Source: Bradyrhizobium sp. G127 (GTDB taxonomy: Bacteria > Pseudomonadota > Alphaproteobacteria > Rhizobiales > Xanthobacteraceae). From it: a stretch of DNA of 64,000 nucleotides. The DNA is taken from positions 2,108,001 to 2,172,000 of the forward strand of contig NZ_JAKFGN010000001.1 of NCBI RefSeq assembly GCF_021502575.1, written 5' to 3'. Each line of letters begins with the position of its first letter. The first letter of the stretch is position 1. A program made the position numbers and the translations under genes. The notes under the pieces are model-generated. The model saw nothing but the letters and a program-made list of their open reading frames with translations, did not search any database and was not told the origin of the DNA. Shown piece by piece: positions 1 through 9,232 of this stretch.

Positions 1-1064
1 TCGCGGGGCAGTTCGCCAAGCCGCGTTCGTCGCCGACGGAAAAGATCAACGGTGTCGAACTGCCGAGCTATCGCGGCGACATCGTCAACGACATCGCTTT
101 CACGCCTGAAGCGCGCACGCCAGATCCGCAGCGCCAGTTGATGGCTTACCGGCAGTCGGCGGCGACGCTGAACCTGTTGCGGGCGTTCGCAACCGGCGGC
201 TTCGCCAATCTCGGCAGTGTGCATCAGTGGATGCTCGGCTTCCTGAAGGATTCGCCGCAGTCGCGCCGTTACAAGGAACTGGCAGACCGCATTTCCGATG
301 CGCTCAATTTCATGCGGGCTTGCGGTCTCGATCTGGAGAGTCATCCGGAACTGCGCGCGACGGATTTCTACACCAGCCACGAAGCGCTGCTGCTTGGCTA
401 TGAGCAGGCGCTTACCCGTGTCGATTCCACAACGGGCGACTGGTACGCGACCTCGGGCCACATGATCTGGATCGGCGATCGCACCCGGCAGCTCGATCAC
501 GGTCATGTCGAATATTTCCGTGGCATCAAGAATCCGATCGGCCTGAAGTGCGGCCCGTCGCTGAAGCCCGATGAACTGCTCAAGCTGATCGACGTGCTCA
601 ACCCCGACAACGAGCCGGGACGCCTTACGCTGATCAACCGCTTCGGTTCGGACAAGATCGACGCTCACCTGCCGCAATTGATCCGCGCTGTGCAGCGCGA
701 GGGACGCGTGGTGGTCTGGTCGTGCGATCCGATGCACGGCAATACCATCACGTCCACGAGCGGCTACAAGACCCGGCCGTTCGACCGCGTGCTGTCCGAA
801 GTCAAATCGTTCTTCACCATTCATGCGGCTGAAGGCACCCATGCCGGCGGTGTCCATCTGGAGATGACCGGGCAGGACGTCACCGAATGCATCGGCGGTG
901 CGCGCGCGATCACCGACGAGGATCTCAATGACCGCTATCACACGGTCTGCGATCCGCGTCTGAACGCCGAGCAGTCGATCGACATGGCTTTCCTGATTGC
1001 CGAACTCCTCAAGCAGGATCGTTCCGGCAAGGTGAAGCCGATGCCGGCCGTCGCGGGGTTCTAA
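1..1064 (+). CDS. Class II DAHP synthase (3-deoxy-7-phosphoheptulonate synthase), 3' part
   Basis: The reading frame is open from base 3 at the window edge, so the N-terminus is missing. About 353 residues remain. They include the family stretch [14 protein letters not shown] near the edge, then [15 protein letters not shown] and [10 protein letters not shown], which are typical of plant-like class II DAHP synthases. The enzyme condenses phosphoenolpyruvate with erythrose 4-phosphate in the first step of the shikimate pathway, in the cytoplasm. The stop codon TAA overlaps the ATG of the next gene (TAATG), so the two are probably cotranscribed and translationally coupled. The family assignment is secure. 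The bacterial gene name varies (aroG, aroF, aroH), so none is given. Confidence 0.93.
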   Translation, partial: AGQFAKPRSSPTEKINGVELPSYRGDIVNDIAFTPEARTPDPQRQLMAYRQSAATLNLLRAFATGGFANLGSVHQWMLGFLKDSPQSRRYKELADRISDALNFMRACGLDLESHPELRATDFYTSHEALLLGYEQALTRVDSTTGDWYATSGHMIWIGDRTRQLDHGHVEYFRGIKNPIGLKCGPSLKPDELLKLIDVLNPDNEPGRLTLINRFGSDKIDAHLPQLIRAVQREGRVVVWSCDPMHGNTITSTSGYKTRPFDRVLSEVKSFFTIHAAEGTHAGGVHLEMTGQDVTECIGGARAITDEDLNDRYHTVCDPRLNAEQSIDMAFLIAELLKQDRSGKVKPMPAVAGF

Positions 1065-1432
1065 TGGTCCGTGTGGTGCTGTCGCGGATGTGGCGCGCCA
1101 CCATCAATAGCCGGAACGGATTGGCGTTTGCCTTCCGTTCCGAACAGGCTTTCCGCGAGGAGCTTGTCGCGCTGGTTCTGGCTGTGCCGCTGGCGTGGCT
1201 GATTGGCGTCACCGCGGCACGCACGATCGAGCTTGTCTTCGTCGTGCTGCTGCTGATGGTGGTCGAGTTGCTCAATACCGCTATCGAGAAGCTGGCGGAT
1301 CGTCTGACGACGGACCACGATCCGCAGATTGGCCGCGTCAAGGATATGGGATCGGCCGCGGTTGGCGTGACACTGCTTATTGCCGGCGCCACTTGGCTGT
1401 TTGCCATCGCTGAACGCATGGGTCTCATTTGA
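1064..1432 (+). CDS. dgkA: Diacylglycerol kinase, DgkA family
   Basis: This 122-residue protein matches the usual length of the small integral-membrane diacylglycerol kinases and has three predicted membrane helices. The signature is VVELLNTAIEKLADR followed by KDMGSAAVG, which contains the conserved glutamate and the asparagine/lysine pattern of the active site. It phosphorylates diacylglycerol to phosphatidic acid in the inner membrane and so recycles lipid released during glucan or lipopolysaccharide modification. Its ATG overlaps the stop of the upstream DAHP synthase. The pairing with an aromatic amino acid gene looks positional rather than functional. Confidence 0.9.
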   Translation: MVRVVLSRMWRATINSRNGLAFAFRSEQAFREELVALVLAVPLAWLIGVTAARTIELVFVVLLLMVVELLNTAIEKLADRLTTDHDPQIGRVKDMGSAAVGVTLLIAGATWLFAIAERMGLI

Positions 1433-1436
1433 TTTA

Positions 1437-1451
1437 TGCTCATATTGAGCA
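1437..1451. promoter_or_regulatory. Perfect inverted repeat upstream of nadE
   Basis: TGCTCA-TAT-TGAGCA is a 15-base palindrome in the 55-base gap between dgkA and nadE, 37 bases before the nadE ATG. It could be an operator for an NAD-responsive repressor or a weak hairpin at the end of dgkA. No T-tract follows, which argues against an intrinsic terminator. Which regulator would bind is unknown. Confidence 0.35.
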
Positions 1452-1487
1452 ATTGCGAATGTCGCGTCAGCCGGGCTAAAAGCGAGC

Positions 1488-3242
1488 ATGACCCAGTCCA
1501 CTGAACTCACGATCACGCTCGCGCAGCTCAACCCGGTGGTCGGTGACGTGACCGGCAACGCCGCCAAGGCACGCGCTGCGCGTGCAAAGGCGACAGCCGA
1601 GGGTGCCGATCTGCTGGTGCTTCCGGAACTGTTCGTCGCCGGTTATCCCCCCGAAGACCTCGTGCTGAAGCCATCCTTTCAGGCGGCGTGCCGCGCGGAG
1701 GTCGAAACATTGGCGCGTGAGACCAGTGACGGCGGCCCCGCGGTGCTGATCGGGACGCCGTGGGTCGAGGACGGCAAGCTCTACAACGCCTGCGCCTTGC
1801 TTAACGCGGGTCGCATTGCCGCGCTACGTTTCAAGGTGAATCTTCCGAACTACGGCGTGTTCGACGAGAAGCGTGTGTTCGCGCGCGGGCCGGTGTCAGG
1901 ACCCCTCACGATCCGCGGGGTGCGGGTCGGCGTTCCGATCTGCGAAGACACGTGGATGGAGGAATCGGCCGAGTACGAAAACGTGGTCGAATGCCTTGCG
2001 GAGACTGGGGCGGAAATCCTGATCGTGCCGAATGGCTCACCCTATACGCGCGAGAAGAACGACATGCGGCTGTCGGTCTCTGTCGCGCGGGTGGCGGAAA
2101 GCGGATTGCCGCTGATCTATCTCAATCAGGTCGGCGGACAGGACGAGCTGGTGTTCGACGGCTCGTCGTTTGCCTTGAATGCGGATCGTTCGCTGGCATT
2201 CCAGTTGCCAGGTTTCGTCGAGAACATCACCACCGTGCGTTGGACGAAAAGCGAGGGCGGCTGGACCTGTAAGGGGCCGGTCACACCGGTGCTCGACGGC
2301 GACAGGGGTGACTATGCGGCGTGTGTGCTGGGTCTGCGCGATTATGTGACCAAGACCGGTTTTCCGGGCGTGCTCCTTGGCGTCTCGGGCGGCATCGATT
2401 CAGCTCTCTGCGCGGCGATCGCCGTGGACGCGCTTGGCGCGGACAAGGTGCGCGGCATCATGCTGCCGTTCCGGTTCACGGCTCAGGAGTCGCTTGATGA
2501 TGCCGCCAAGCTGACCGGGGCGCTTGGCATCAAGTACGACGTGCTGCCGATTGCGCCCGCCGTGCAAGGTCTTGAAGAGATATTGAAGCCGGCCTTCGCG
2601 GGGCGGGAACGCGACGTCACGGAAGAAAATCTGCAGGCCCGCACACGCGGCGTGCTGTTGATGGCTATTTCCAACAAGTTCGGCTCGATGCTGGTGACCA
2701 CCGGCAACAAGTCGGAGATGTCGGTAGGATATGCCACCCTCTACGGCGACATGAACGGCGGCTACAATCCAATCAAGGACATCTACAAGACAGAGGTGTT
2801 CCGGTTGTCCACCTTGCGCAATTCATGGAAGCCGGACGGCGCGCTTGGACCTGCGGGCGAAGTCATTCCGCCGAACATCATCACGCGGCCGCCCACGGCG
2901 GAGTTGCGCGAGAACCAGACCGACCAGGACTCGCTGCCGCCTTACGATATGCTCGATGCCATTCTGGAACGGCTGGTGGAGCGTGAGGAGCCACTGGCGT
3001 CGATCGTGGCGGAAGGGTTCGACCGCGACATCGTTACGCGTATCGATCGGCTGCTGAACATTGCCGAATACAAACGCCGGCAGGCTGCGCCCGGCGTGAA
3101 GGTGACGCGCAAGAACTTCGGCCGCGACCGCCGCTATCCGATCGTCAACAAGTTCCGCGACACAGGAACGCCGCCGGCTCCGCCCGATCATTCGCTGGTG
3201 ACGCGATCCGTCCGTGGATCGGCTGAGGCTTTCGAAGGCTGA
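1488..3242 (+). CDS. nadE: Glutamine-hydrolysing NAD+ synthetase
   Basis: This 584-residue protein has the two-domain architecture of glutamine-dependent NAD synthetases. An N-terminal nitrilase-type glutaminase carries the Glu-Lys-Cys triad (E47 in LPELF, the lysine in RFKVNLPNYG, the cysteine in VPICEDTW). A C-terminal synthetase carries the ATP-pyrophosphatase loop SGGIDS at residues 300-305. It amidates nicotinic acid adenine dinucleotide to NAD+, with ammonia channelled from glutamine, in the cytoplasm. The length fits the family. The ATG follows a short spacer that contains a palindrome. The 3' end converges on the next minus-strand gene with only three bases between the stops. Confidence 0.95.
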   Translation: MTQSTELTITLAQLNPVVGDVTGNAAKARAARAKATAEGADLLVLPELFVAGYPPEDLVLKPSFQAACRAEVETLARETSDGGPAVLIGTPWVEDGKLYNACALLNAGRIAALRFKVNLPNYGVFDEKRVFARGPVSGPLTIRGVRVGVPICEDTWMEESAEYENVVECLAETGAEILIVPNGSPYTREKNDMRLSVSVARVAESGLPLIYLNQVGGQDELVFDGSSFALNADRSLAFQLPGFVENITTVRWTKSEGGWTCKGPVTPVLDGDRGDYAACVLGLRDYVTKTGFPGVLLGVSGGIDSALCAAIAVDALGADKVRGIMLPFRFTAQESLDDAAKLTGALGIKYDVLPIAPAVQGLEEILKPAFAGRERDVTEENLQARTRGVLLMAISNKFGSMLVTTGNKSEMSVGYATLYGDMNGGYNPIKDIYKTEVFRLSTLRNSWKPDGALGPAGEVIPPNIITRPPTAELRENQTDQDSLPPYDMLDAILERLVEREEPLASIVAEGFDRDIVTRIDRLLNIAEYKRRQAAPGVKVTRKNFGRDRRYPIVNKFRDTGTPPAPPDHSLVTRSVRGSAEAFEG

Positions 3243-3245
3243 AAA

Positions 3246-4421
3246 TTATCTCGCCGGAATGAATGTCGGGCCGACCGAACGGATCGGTCTGTCGCCGGAG
3301 GCAGAGGCATCTGCCGCCGGTGCCGCAGGGGCTGCGCCGGTCGGCAACGGTTGTGCACCGGCAGGGGCTGTCACAGCGCCCTTCTTCTGTGCCGCCGCAG
3401 GCCCGCGGGCAGGCTGTGACATGCGTTTCGAACTCTCGTCGGTCACGATGATGTCGCCCTGCTGCGCGGCGGCGGCCTTGTCGTCGATGTTCTTCAGTGC
3501 GTCGGACCATGTCTGCCCGACCGCCTTGCAGCTGCACGACTTGTCGAAGCTCTGCCGATATTTGAATGCGTTGGGTGACTGTGAATAGGGCTGGCCGTTG
3601 ATCGAGACCGCCTGATTCATGTCTTCGCCGGGATTACGATAGGTGAACAGCGTTGCATCCGAGGCCGGGCAGAGGCTCTTGCAGACCCGCTCGTCATCCG
3701 GAAAGCGGCTCGGCACGGTGGCGAAGGAAATCGGGAAGTAGAAACCGTCGCAGCTTCTCGCGCAGACGGTACGATAGGTGCCGGACGCGGCTCCGTTGTC
3801 GAGCGGTCCGCCGCCTTGGTTGCTGTTGCCGCCGAACAGGTTTTCGAGGAAACCGCCGCCGCTGTTGCGCAGCATGCCGGCATATTGCGGACCGCAATTG
3901 TTCTGCGCGAGGGCCATCAGAACCGAGCGGCGCTGGTTGTCACGATCGGGGCTGCCCGCACCGCCGCGCAGCCGCTCAAGATTGGTGGTGATCTGGTCGA
4001 GGTTCGAGCGCATCTGCTGGATTTGCGTGTTGATCGGACCGCACTGCGCCGACTGCCCGCTGAACAGCGAGAAAAATCCCGAGCTGTCGCAACCCTGGCG
4101 TTTGGCTTGTCCTTGCACACGCTCAAGCTCGGATTGCTGCCGGCCCTGGGCTTCTTCGTAACGCCGGATCTGGTCGGCCTTGGCGGGATCGCCACCGACG
4201 CCACCGGAATCGATCGCGGACAATTGCCCGACCAGCCGCTGGCAGATCGGATTGGCGCCGCCCGGCTGCTGACCCGGCGGAAATCCCTGTGCAACCGCGC
4301 CATGGCTCAGCGCAGCCGCGCTCACAAGCGCGGCGCTGGCAACGATCCATCGCAAATGAAAGAAATTCGGCAAGCTGTCACGATCCGGCTGGCTGACCGC
4401 GGCGCGGCCGACATCGCTCAC
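3246..4421 (-). CDS. DUF2865 family secreted protein
   Basis: This 391-residue protein has an N-terminal hydrophobic stretch ending in HGAVAQG, which looks like a signal peptide after a roughly 25-residue extension. The middle holds a Gln- and Arg-rich putative coiled coil and a Gly/Asn-rich linker. A conserved cysteine-containing core follows (RTVCARSCDGFYFPISF, then CKSLCPAS), and the C-terminus is rich in alanine and proline. The core is characteristic of DUF2865 proteins, which are common in Bradyrhizobium relatives and have no known function. The even number of cysteines and the export signal suggest a periplasmic, disulfide-bonded protein. The true start could be an internal codon nearer the signal peptide. 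Confidence 0.8.
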   Translation of the reverse strand: MSDVGRAAVSQPDRDSLPNFFHLRWIVASAALVSAAALSHGAVAQGFPPGQQPGGANPICQRLVGQLSAIDSGGVGGDPAKADQIRRYEEAQGRQQSELERVQGQAKRQGCDSSGFFSLFSGQSAQCGPINTQIQQMRSNLDQITTNLERLRGGAGSPDRDNQRRSVLMALAQNNCGPQYAGMLRNSGGGFLENLFGGNSNQGGGPLDNGAASGTYRTVCARSCDGFYFPISFATVPSRFPDDERVCKSLCPASDATLFTYRNPGEDMNQAVSINGQPYSQSPNAFKYRQSFDKSCSCKAVGQTWSDALKNIDDKAAAAQQGDIIVTDESSKRMSQPARGPAAAQKKGAVTAPAGAQPLPTGAAPAAPAADASASGDRPIRSVGPTFIPAR

Positions 4422-4539
4422 ATACTAGCTTCCGGCGGCGAGGTCACGTCGATTTACGGGCCGAGATAAGGCAGACAATCGTGACGAAAAGAAGCCTTGG
4501 TCTTGTCCGGGCAACGGGTCTTCGGGAACCGCTGCAGCT

Positions 4540-4839
4540 TCAACGCTGGCAGGTGATAGCGATGTATTCGCTGTTGCCATATGGACTGCCGGTCGATGCC
4601 GGGATTGCGCCGGTCACTTCATCCGGATCGACGCGGCGGTAGCCGGTGGCCTGTGCAAATTCGCGTGACTGGCAATAGGCCCGCGCAGCCGGCGCGCCGC
4701 AGCGTTCGCCCTTGGCAAGGCATTCATCGACGCCATAGCCATCCGGCTGGTTCGCCACAATGAACACGCGGCTGTCGGCGTAGCTTTCGGTTGCCAGGAT
4801 CACAAAGACACAGGCGGTCAGCGTGGACACGAATCGCAT
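4540..4839 (-). CDS. Small secreted cysteine-containing protein of unknown function
   Basis: A 99-residue product with a clear signal peptide (MRFVSTLTACVFVILATESYA, cut near residue 21). The mature part of about 78 residues has four cysteines (in DECLAKGERCG, AYCQSRE and the C-terminal ITCQR), consistent with two disulfides in the periplasm. It is not a family I can name, although similar small exported proteins are frequent in Bradyrhizobium relatives. It lies 118 bases upstream of the DUF2865 gene on the same strand and could share a transcript with it. Confidence 0.7.
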   Translation of the reverse strand: MRFVSTLTACVFVILATESYADSRVFIVANQPDGYGVDECLAKGERCGAPAARAYCQSREFAQATGYRRVDPDEVTGAIPASTGSPYGNSEYIAITCQR

Positions 4840-5132
4840 GGATGCACCGGATCGGGGAGGGCGAGTGCTTACATCAATAAGCCCGAACGGTTAAGAATGA
4901 TTAAGGACGGCAATTTCAGGGCGGCAAACGCTTAAGGACATCCCGAAAATAGCCGTCTGATCACCTTGACGCGGTCCCCCCGGCTGGACCATTGTGCGGC
5001 CCATGAACGGTTCTCGCTCCATTTTCGGCATCTGCCGCGAGATTATTAGCTAGCGATTCGCTGGCTGGAGCCGTCTTTTCTCAATCGAGATCATGGGACG
5101 ACCCGGCCGCAAGGCAAGGGATTGTATTTTCC
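4840..5132. other. Divergent intergenic region before cysS
   Basis: About 290 bases separate the secreted-protein gene (minus) from cysS (plus), so both promoters should be here. A possible 16-codon open frame (5003-5053, [16 protein letters not shown]) ends just before an imperfect hairpin (5049-5065) and then a short T-rich run. It has no ribosome binding site, so it is noted only as a possible leader. No tRNA or known riboswitch was recognised. Confidence 0.3.
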
Positions 5133-6545
5133 ATGGAGCTGAAGCTCTACGACACGCTGACAAAGGACAAGCAGCCGTTCCGGCCGCTCGATTCGAACAA
5201 TGTGCGCATGTATGTGTGCGGGCCGACGGTCTATGACTTCGCCCATATCGGCAATGCGCGACCTGTCATCGTGTTCGATGTGCTGTTCCGGCTGCTGCGC
5301 CATGTTTATGGCGAAAGCCACGTCAAATACGTGCGCAACATCACCGACGTGGACGACAAGATCAACGACCGCGCGCTGCGCGATTATCCTGGCCTGCCGC
5401 TGAACGAAGCCATTCGGAAGGTCACAGAGCAGACCGAGTGGCAGTTTCACGACGATGTAGATGCGCTGGGTTGTCTGCGACCGACGGTCGAGCCGCGCGC
5501 GACCGAGCATGTTGCGGAAATGCGCGCGATCATCGAGAAACTGATCAAAAACGGCAACGCCTATGTCGAGCAGGACCACGTCCTGTTCAAGGTGGCATCC
5601 GATCCGAACTACGGAAAGCTCGCGCGGCGCTCGCTCGACGAGATGCTGGCCGGTGCGCGCGTCGATGTCGCGCCCTACAAGCACGATGCAATGGACTTCG
5701 TGCTGTGGAAGCCATCGAAGCCGGGAGAGCCGTCATGGCCGTCGCCGGGCGGCATCAAGCCCGAAGGCCGTCCGGGCTGGCATATCGAATGCTCGGCGAT
5801 GGCATGGAAGCATCTCGGCGAACAGTTTGACATTCACGGCGGCGGCATCGATCTGGTGTTTCCGCATCACGAGAATGAACTCGCGCAATCATGCTGCGCG
5901 TTTCACGAAGCGCGGATGGCGAATGTCTGGATGCACAACGGCTTCCTGCAGGTCGAAGGCGAGAAGATGTCGAAGAGCCTCGGCAACTTCGTCACGATCA
6001 GGGAGTTGCTGACAGGCTGGCGGGGGCGTTCATGGCCCGGCGACGCACTGCGGTTTGCGATGATGCAGACGCACTATCGTTCGCCGATCGACTGGTCACT
6101 CGTATTGTGCGACAACGCATTTAATACGCTGAAGGATTTTTTCAGCGTCGCTGCGGCAACGACGTCGGAAAATCCGCCTGCGTCCATTGTCGAAGCGCTG
6201 GCCGACGATCTGAATACACCCAAAGTCATCGCTGAACTACACGCGTTACGCAGGCAGGTCCGGAGCACCGGCGATGAGGCTTCGGTGGCGCTTGGCGATG
6301 CACTTGCATTTCTGGGGCTCGATGCGGAGCGTTTCTCCGCATGGGTGGCAAAGGCCGATGCCAGCGTTTTGTCCGGTGCAGGAAAGGTCGACGATCTAAT
6401 CGCCGCACGTGCAGCCGCTCGCGCGCGAAAAGACTTCAAGGAGTCCGACCGGCTTCGCGACGAACTCGCGGCGAGAGGAATCGTGCTGAAAGACGGCAAG
6501 GATGTAGATGGAAACCCCGTCACCACATGGGAGATCGCGCGATGA
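5133..6545 (+). CDS. cysS: Cysteinyl-tRNA synthetase
   Basis: This 470-residue protein has all the class I synthetase hallmarks: the zinc-binding cysteine C29 in VCGPTVYDF, the HIGH-type motif AHIGNARP at residues 37-44, the metal ligands in HIECSAM and [10 protein letters not shown], and the KMSKS loop at 278-282. It charges tRNA-Cys in the cytoplasm. The stop overlaps the next small ORF (ATGA), so a downstream membrane peptide is probably translationally coupled. The upstream gap is long enough to hold its own promoter. Confidence 0.96.
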   Translation: MELKLYDTLTKDKQPFRPLDSNNVRMYVCGPTVYDFAHIGNARPVIVFDVLFRLLRHVYGESHVKYVRNITDVDDKINDRALRDYPGLPLNEAIRKVTEQTEWQFHDDVDALGCLRPTVEPRATEHVAEMRAIIEKLIKNGNAYVEQDHVLFKVASDPNYGKLARRSLDEMLAGARVDVAPYKHDAMDFVLWKPSKPGEPSWPSPGGIKPEGRPGWHIECSAMAWKHLGEQFDIHGGGIDLVFPHHENELAQSCCAFHEARMANVWMHNGFLQVEGEKMSKSLGNFVTIRELLTGWRGRSWPGDALRFAMMQTHYRSPIDWSLVLCDNAFNTLKDFFSVAAATTSENPPASIVEALADDLNTPKVIAELHALRRQVRSTGDEASVALGDALAFLGLDAERFSAWVAKADASVLSGAGKVDDLIAARAAARARKDFKESDRLRDELAARGIVLKDGKDVDGNPVTTWEIAR

Positions 6546-6655
6546 CAAAACCCGACACGCCGTTTCCGAAACACTGGCGTTATTACATCGTAGTGAAATG
6601 GCTTGTGATCGCGGCGGCCGTCGTGATCGCGCTCAGGCTGTTCGGAGTGTTTTGA
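6542..6655 (+). CDS. 37-residue single-pass membrane peptide
   Basis: The sequence starts [20 protein letters not shown] and continues with a single hydrophobic helix (residues 18-36) ending LFGVF. Its ATG overlaps the cysS stop in an ATGA arrangement, and its TGA lies four bases before the next ATG, so it sits as a coupled gene between cysS and the acetyltransferase. The composition (a positively charged aromatic N-terminus, then a helix with one arginine) is that of a genuine small inner-membrane protein. The function is unknown. Confidence 0.6.
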   Translation: MTKPDTPFPKHWRYYIVVKWLVIAAAVVIALRLFGVF

Positions 6656-6659
6656 CGCG

Positions 6660-7184
6660 ATGGGCCAATCCGTTCCCAAAGTCGGCCTGCGGCCGTTTCT
6701 CCCGGAGGATACGCCGGTGCTTGCGGCGATCTTCGTCGCCAGCATCGATGAATTGGCCGAGGAGGATTATTCGGACGCGCAGCGCGAGGCCTGGGCCAGC
6801 GCTGCGGAGGACGAGGGCAAATTCGGCAAGCGGCTCGCCGGCCAGCTTACGCTGGTAGCAACCATTGAAAGTTCACCCGTCGGATTCGCGTCGCTGAAAG
6901 GCAAGGATCACCTGGACCTGCTTTACGTGCATCCGGGTTTTGCGCGGCAGGGCGTCGCCACCGCACTGTGCGACGCACTGGAGAAGCTCGCGGCCGCGCG
7001 CGGTGCGACGGCGCTGACGGTCGAAGCGAGCGACACCGCCGAGCCGTTTTTCGTTCAGCGGGGTTACGCTGGCCAGCAGCGCAGCACGATAACGGTGGGC
7101 GACGAGTGGCTCGCCAACACCACAATGAAAAAATCCCTCGGCGGCGACGCGCCCCGAGGCGAGATGCCGGGAAGGCCATCATGA
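6660..7184 (+). CDS. GNAT family N-acetyltransferase
   Basis: A 174-residue protein with the GNAT fold. The acetyl-CoA pyrophosphate loop motif lies around LLYVHPGFARQGVATALCDALE (residues 83-104), preceded by GFASLKGKDHLDLLYV and followed by a C-terminal EPFFVQRGYA segment. It probably transfers an acetyl group from acetyl-CoA to a small molecule or protein. The substrate cannot be read from sequence. The stop overlaps the cimA start (ATGA), so it belongs to the cysS-to-cimA transcription unit. Confidence 0.85.
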   Translation: MGQSVPKVGLRPFLPEDTPVLAAIFVASIDELAEEDYSDAQREAWASAAEDEGKFGKRLAGQLTLVATIESSPVGFASLKGKDHLDLLYVHPGFARQGVATALCDALEKLAAARGATALTVEASDTAEPFFVQRGYAGQQRSTITVGDEWLANTTMKKSLGGDAPRGEMPGRPS

Positions 7185-8779
7185 GTCGCGAGCGCCTTTA
7201 TCTGTTCGATACCACGCTGCGCGATGGCGCGCAGACCAATGGCGTCGACTTTACGCTGCATGACAAGCAGATCATTGCCGATATGCTCGACGATCTCGGG
7301 ATCGACTATATCGAGGGCGGCTATCCCGGCGCCAATCCGTCGGACACGGAATTCTTTGCGGCCAAGCCGAAGTTCGATCACGCGAAATTCACGGCGTTCG
7401 GCATGACGCGCCGTCCCGGCCGTTCCGCCTCGAACGACCCGGGGCTCGCGGCGCTGATCGAAGCCAAGGCGGACGCAATCTGCTTCGTGGCGAAATCCTC
7501 CGAGTATCAGGTGCGGGTGGCGCTCGAGACCACCAACGAGGAAAACCTTGCCTCGATCCGTGACAGCGTGGGGGCCGCGAAAGCCGCCGGTCGTGAAGTG
7601 ATGCTCGACTGCGAGCATTTTTTCGACGGCTACAAGGAAAATCCGCAGTTCGCGCTATCGTGCGCGAAGGCAGCGTATGACTCCGGTGCGCGCTGGGTGG
7701 TGCTGTGCGACACCAACGGCGGCACCATGCCGAATGAGATCGAGGCCATCGTTGGTGACGTGGTCAAACACATCCCCGGTGACCACGTCGGCATCCACAC
7801 ACATAACGACACTGAGCAGGCGGTGGCGAATTCGCTGGCCGCGGTGCGCGCAGGCGCGCGGCAGATTCAGGGCGCGCTGAACGGTCTTGGTGAACGCTGC
7901 GGCAACGCCAACCTCTGTTCGCTGATTCCGACGCTGAAGCTGAAGGAGGAATTCGCTGACAGGTTCGAGATCGGTGTGTCGGAGGACAAGCTCGCGACCT
8001 TGGTTCATGCCTCGCGCGCGCTGGACAATATCCTTAATCGCGCGCCGGATCGTCACGCGCCGTATGTTGGCGAGAGCGCATTCGTCACCAAGACCGGCAT
8101 TCACGCCTCCGCCGTGCTGAAAGACCCGCACACCTACGAGCACATCGCGCCGGAAGCGGTCGGCAATCACCGCAAGGTGCTGGTGTCCGATCAGGCCGGG
8201 CGTTCCAATGTGATTGCTGAACTCGAACGCGCAGGCATTCCGTTCGACAGGAACGATCCGAAGCTGACGCGGCTTGTTGAGGAGATGAAGGAAAGGGAAG
8301 CCGCCGGTTATGCCTACGAGTCGGCGGATGCGTCATTCGATCTGCTGGCGCGGCGCACGCTCGGCAAGGTGCCGGATTATTTCAAGGTCGTGCAGTTCGA
8401 TGTCAATGTCGAGCAGCGTTACAACGCGCTGGCCCAGCGCGTCACGGTGGCGATGGCGGTCGTAAAGGTCGACGTCGATGGTGAGATGCTCATTTCGGCC
8501 GCGGAAGGCAATGGCCCTGTCAATGCGCTCGACGTTGCCCTGCGAAAGGATCTCGGCAAGTACCAGAAATATATTGAGGGCCTGAAGCTAGCCGACTACC
8601 GCGTGCGTATCCTGAATGGAGGTACTGAAGCGGTGACGCGGGTGCTGATTGAGAGCGAGGATGAGGCCGGCGAACGCTGGACCACGATTGGCGTCTCGCC
8701 CAATATCATCGATGCGTCGTTCCAGGCGCTGATGGATTCGGTGATCTACAAGCTGGTGAAGTCGAATGCGCCCGCGTAG
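7181..8779 (+). CDS. cimA: Citramalate synthase
   Basis: The start is set at the ATG giving MSRERLYLFDTTLRDGAQTN, because this is the canonical beginning of the HMGL-like TIM barrel and overlaps the upstream stop by four bases. An upstream in-frame start would only add acetyltransferase shadow sequence. The 532-residue product has the DTTLRDG motif, the HTHNDTEQAVANSL metal-binding helix and a C-terminal LeuA dimerisation domain, the architecture of CimA-type citramalate synthases rather than shorter homocitrate synthases. It condenses acetyl-CoA with pyruvate to (R)-citramalate, feeding 2-oxobutanoate and isoleucine synthesis. Confidence 0.9.
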   Translation: MSRERLYLFDTTLRDGAQTNGVDFTLHDKQIIADMLDDLGIDYIEGGYPGANPSDTEFFAAKPKFDHAKFTAFGMTRRPGRSASNDPGLAALIEAKADAICFVAKSSEYQVRVALETTNEENLASIRDSVGAAKAAGREVMLDCEHFFDGYKENPQFALSCAKAAYDSGARWVVLCDTNGGTMPNEIEAIVGDVVKHIPGDHVGIHTHNDTEQAVANSLAAVRAGARQIQGALNGLGERCGNANLCSLIPTLKLKEEFADRFEIGVSEDKLATLVHASRALDNILNRAPDRHAPYVGESAFVTKTGIHASAVLKDPHTYEHIAPEAVGNHRKVLVSDQAGRSNVIAELERAGIPFDRNDPKLTRLVEEMKEREAAGYAYESADASFDLLARRTLGKVPDYFKVVQFDVNVEQRYNALAQRVTVAMAVVKVDVDGEMLISAAEGNGPVNALDVALRKDLGKYQKYIEGLKLADYRVRILNGGTEAVTRVLIESEDEAGERWTTIGVSPNIIDASFQALMDSVIYKLVKSNAPA

Positions 8780-8807
8780 CGCACGGTTTTCAGAGCAGGC
8801 CGTGCGC
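8779..8807. terminator. Hairpin after cimA
   Basis: GCGCACGG at 8779-8786 pairs perfectly with CCGTGCGC at 8800-8807 across a 13-base loop, starting at the last base of the cimA stop codon. No run of T follows, so it may be a Rho-assisted end or an RNA-stability element rather than a classical terminator. Confidence 0.45.
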
Positions 8808-8827
8808 AGGTTGAGAGGGGAAGCTCG

Positions 8828-9217
8828 ATGATCGATCACATATCCGTCGGTGTAGCCGATCTAGAACGATCCGCGCGTTTTTACGAAACGGTGTTCGCGC
8901 CGCTTGGATTGAAAAAGCTTGTCGCGCTGCCCGGAACGGTCGGGTTCGGAAAGGATTATCCGGAATTCTGGATCAACCTGCGCGAGGGTATGAAGCCCAT
9001 GCCGCCAGAAAGCGGCTCGCACATCTGTTTTCGCGCAAGAACAACAGCCGATGTCGAGGCGTTTCATGCGGCCGCGTTGAAGACAGGCGGCGCCGACGAC
9101 GGTCCGCCCGGTTTGCGTCCACATTACAGCGTGAAATACTTCGCGGCCTTTGTCGCCGATCCTGACGGCAACCGCATCGAGGTGGTGACGTTCCTGAAGG
9201 ATGCTCCGCCGACGTGA
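8828..9217 (+). CDS. VOC family (glyoxalase-like) protein
   Basis: A 129-residue protein with a single vicinal-oxygen-chelate module. It starts MIDHISVGVADLERSARFYE, where the histidine is the usual first metal ligand, and ends in FVADPDGNRIEVVTF, where the glutamate is the usual last ligand. Such proteins bind a divalent metal and act as isomerases, dioxygenases or resistance proteins. The specific reaction cannot be inferred. A clear ribosome binding site (GAGAGGGGAAG) precedes the ATG. Confidence 0.85.
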   Translation: MIDHISVGVADLERSARFYETVFAPLGLKKLVALPGTVGFGKDYPEFWINLREGMKPMPPESGSHICFRARTTADVEAFHAAALKTGGADDGPPGLRPHYSVKYFAAFVADPDGNRIEVVTFLKDAPPT

Positions 9218-9232
9218 TGTGAGGCTGGCTGC

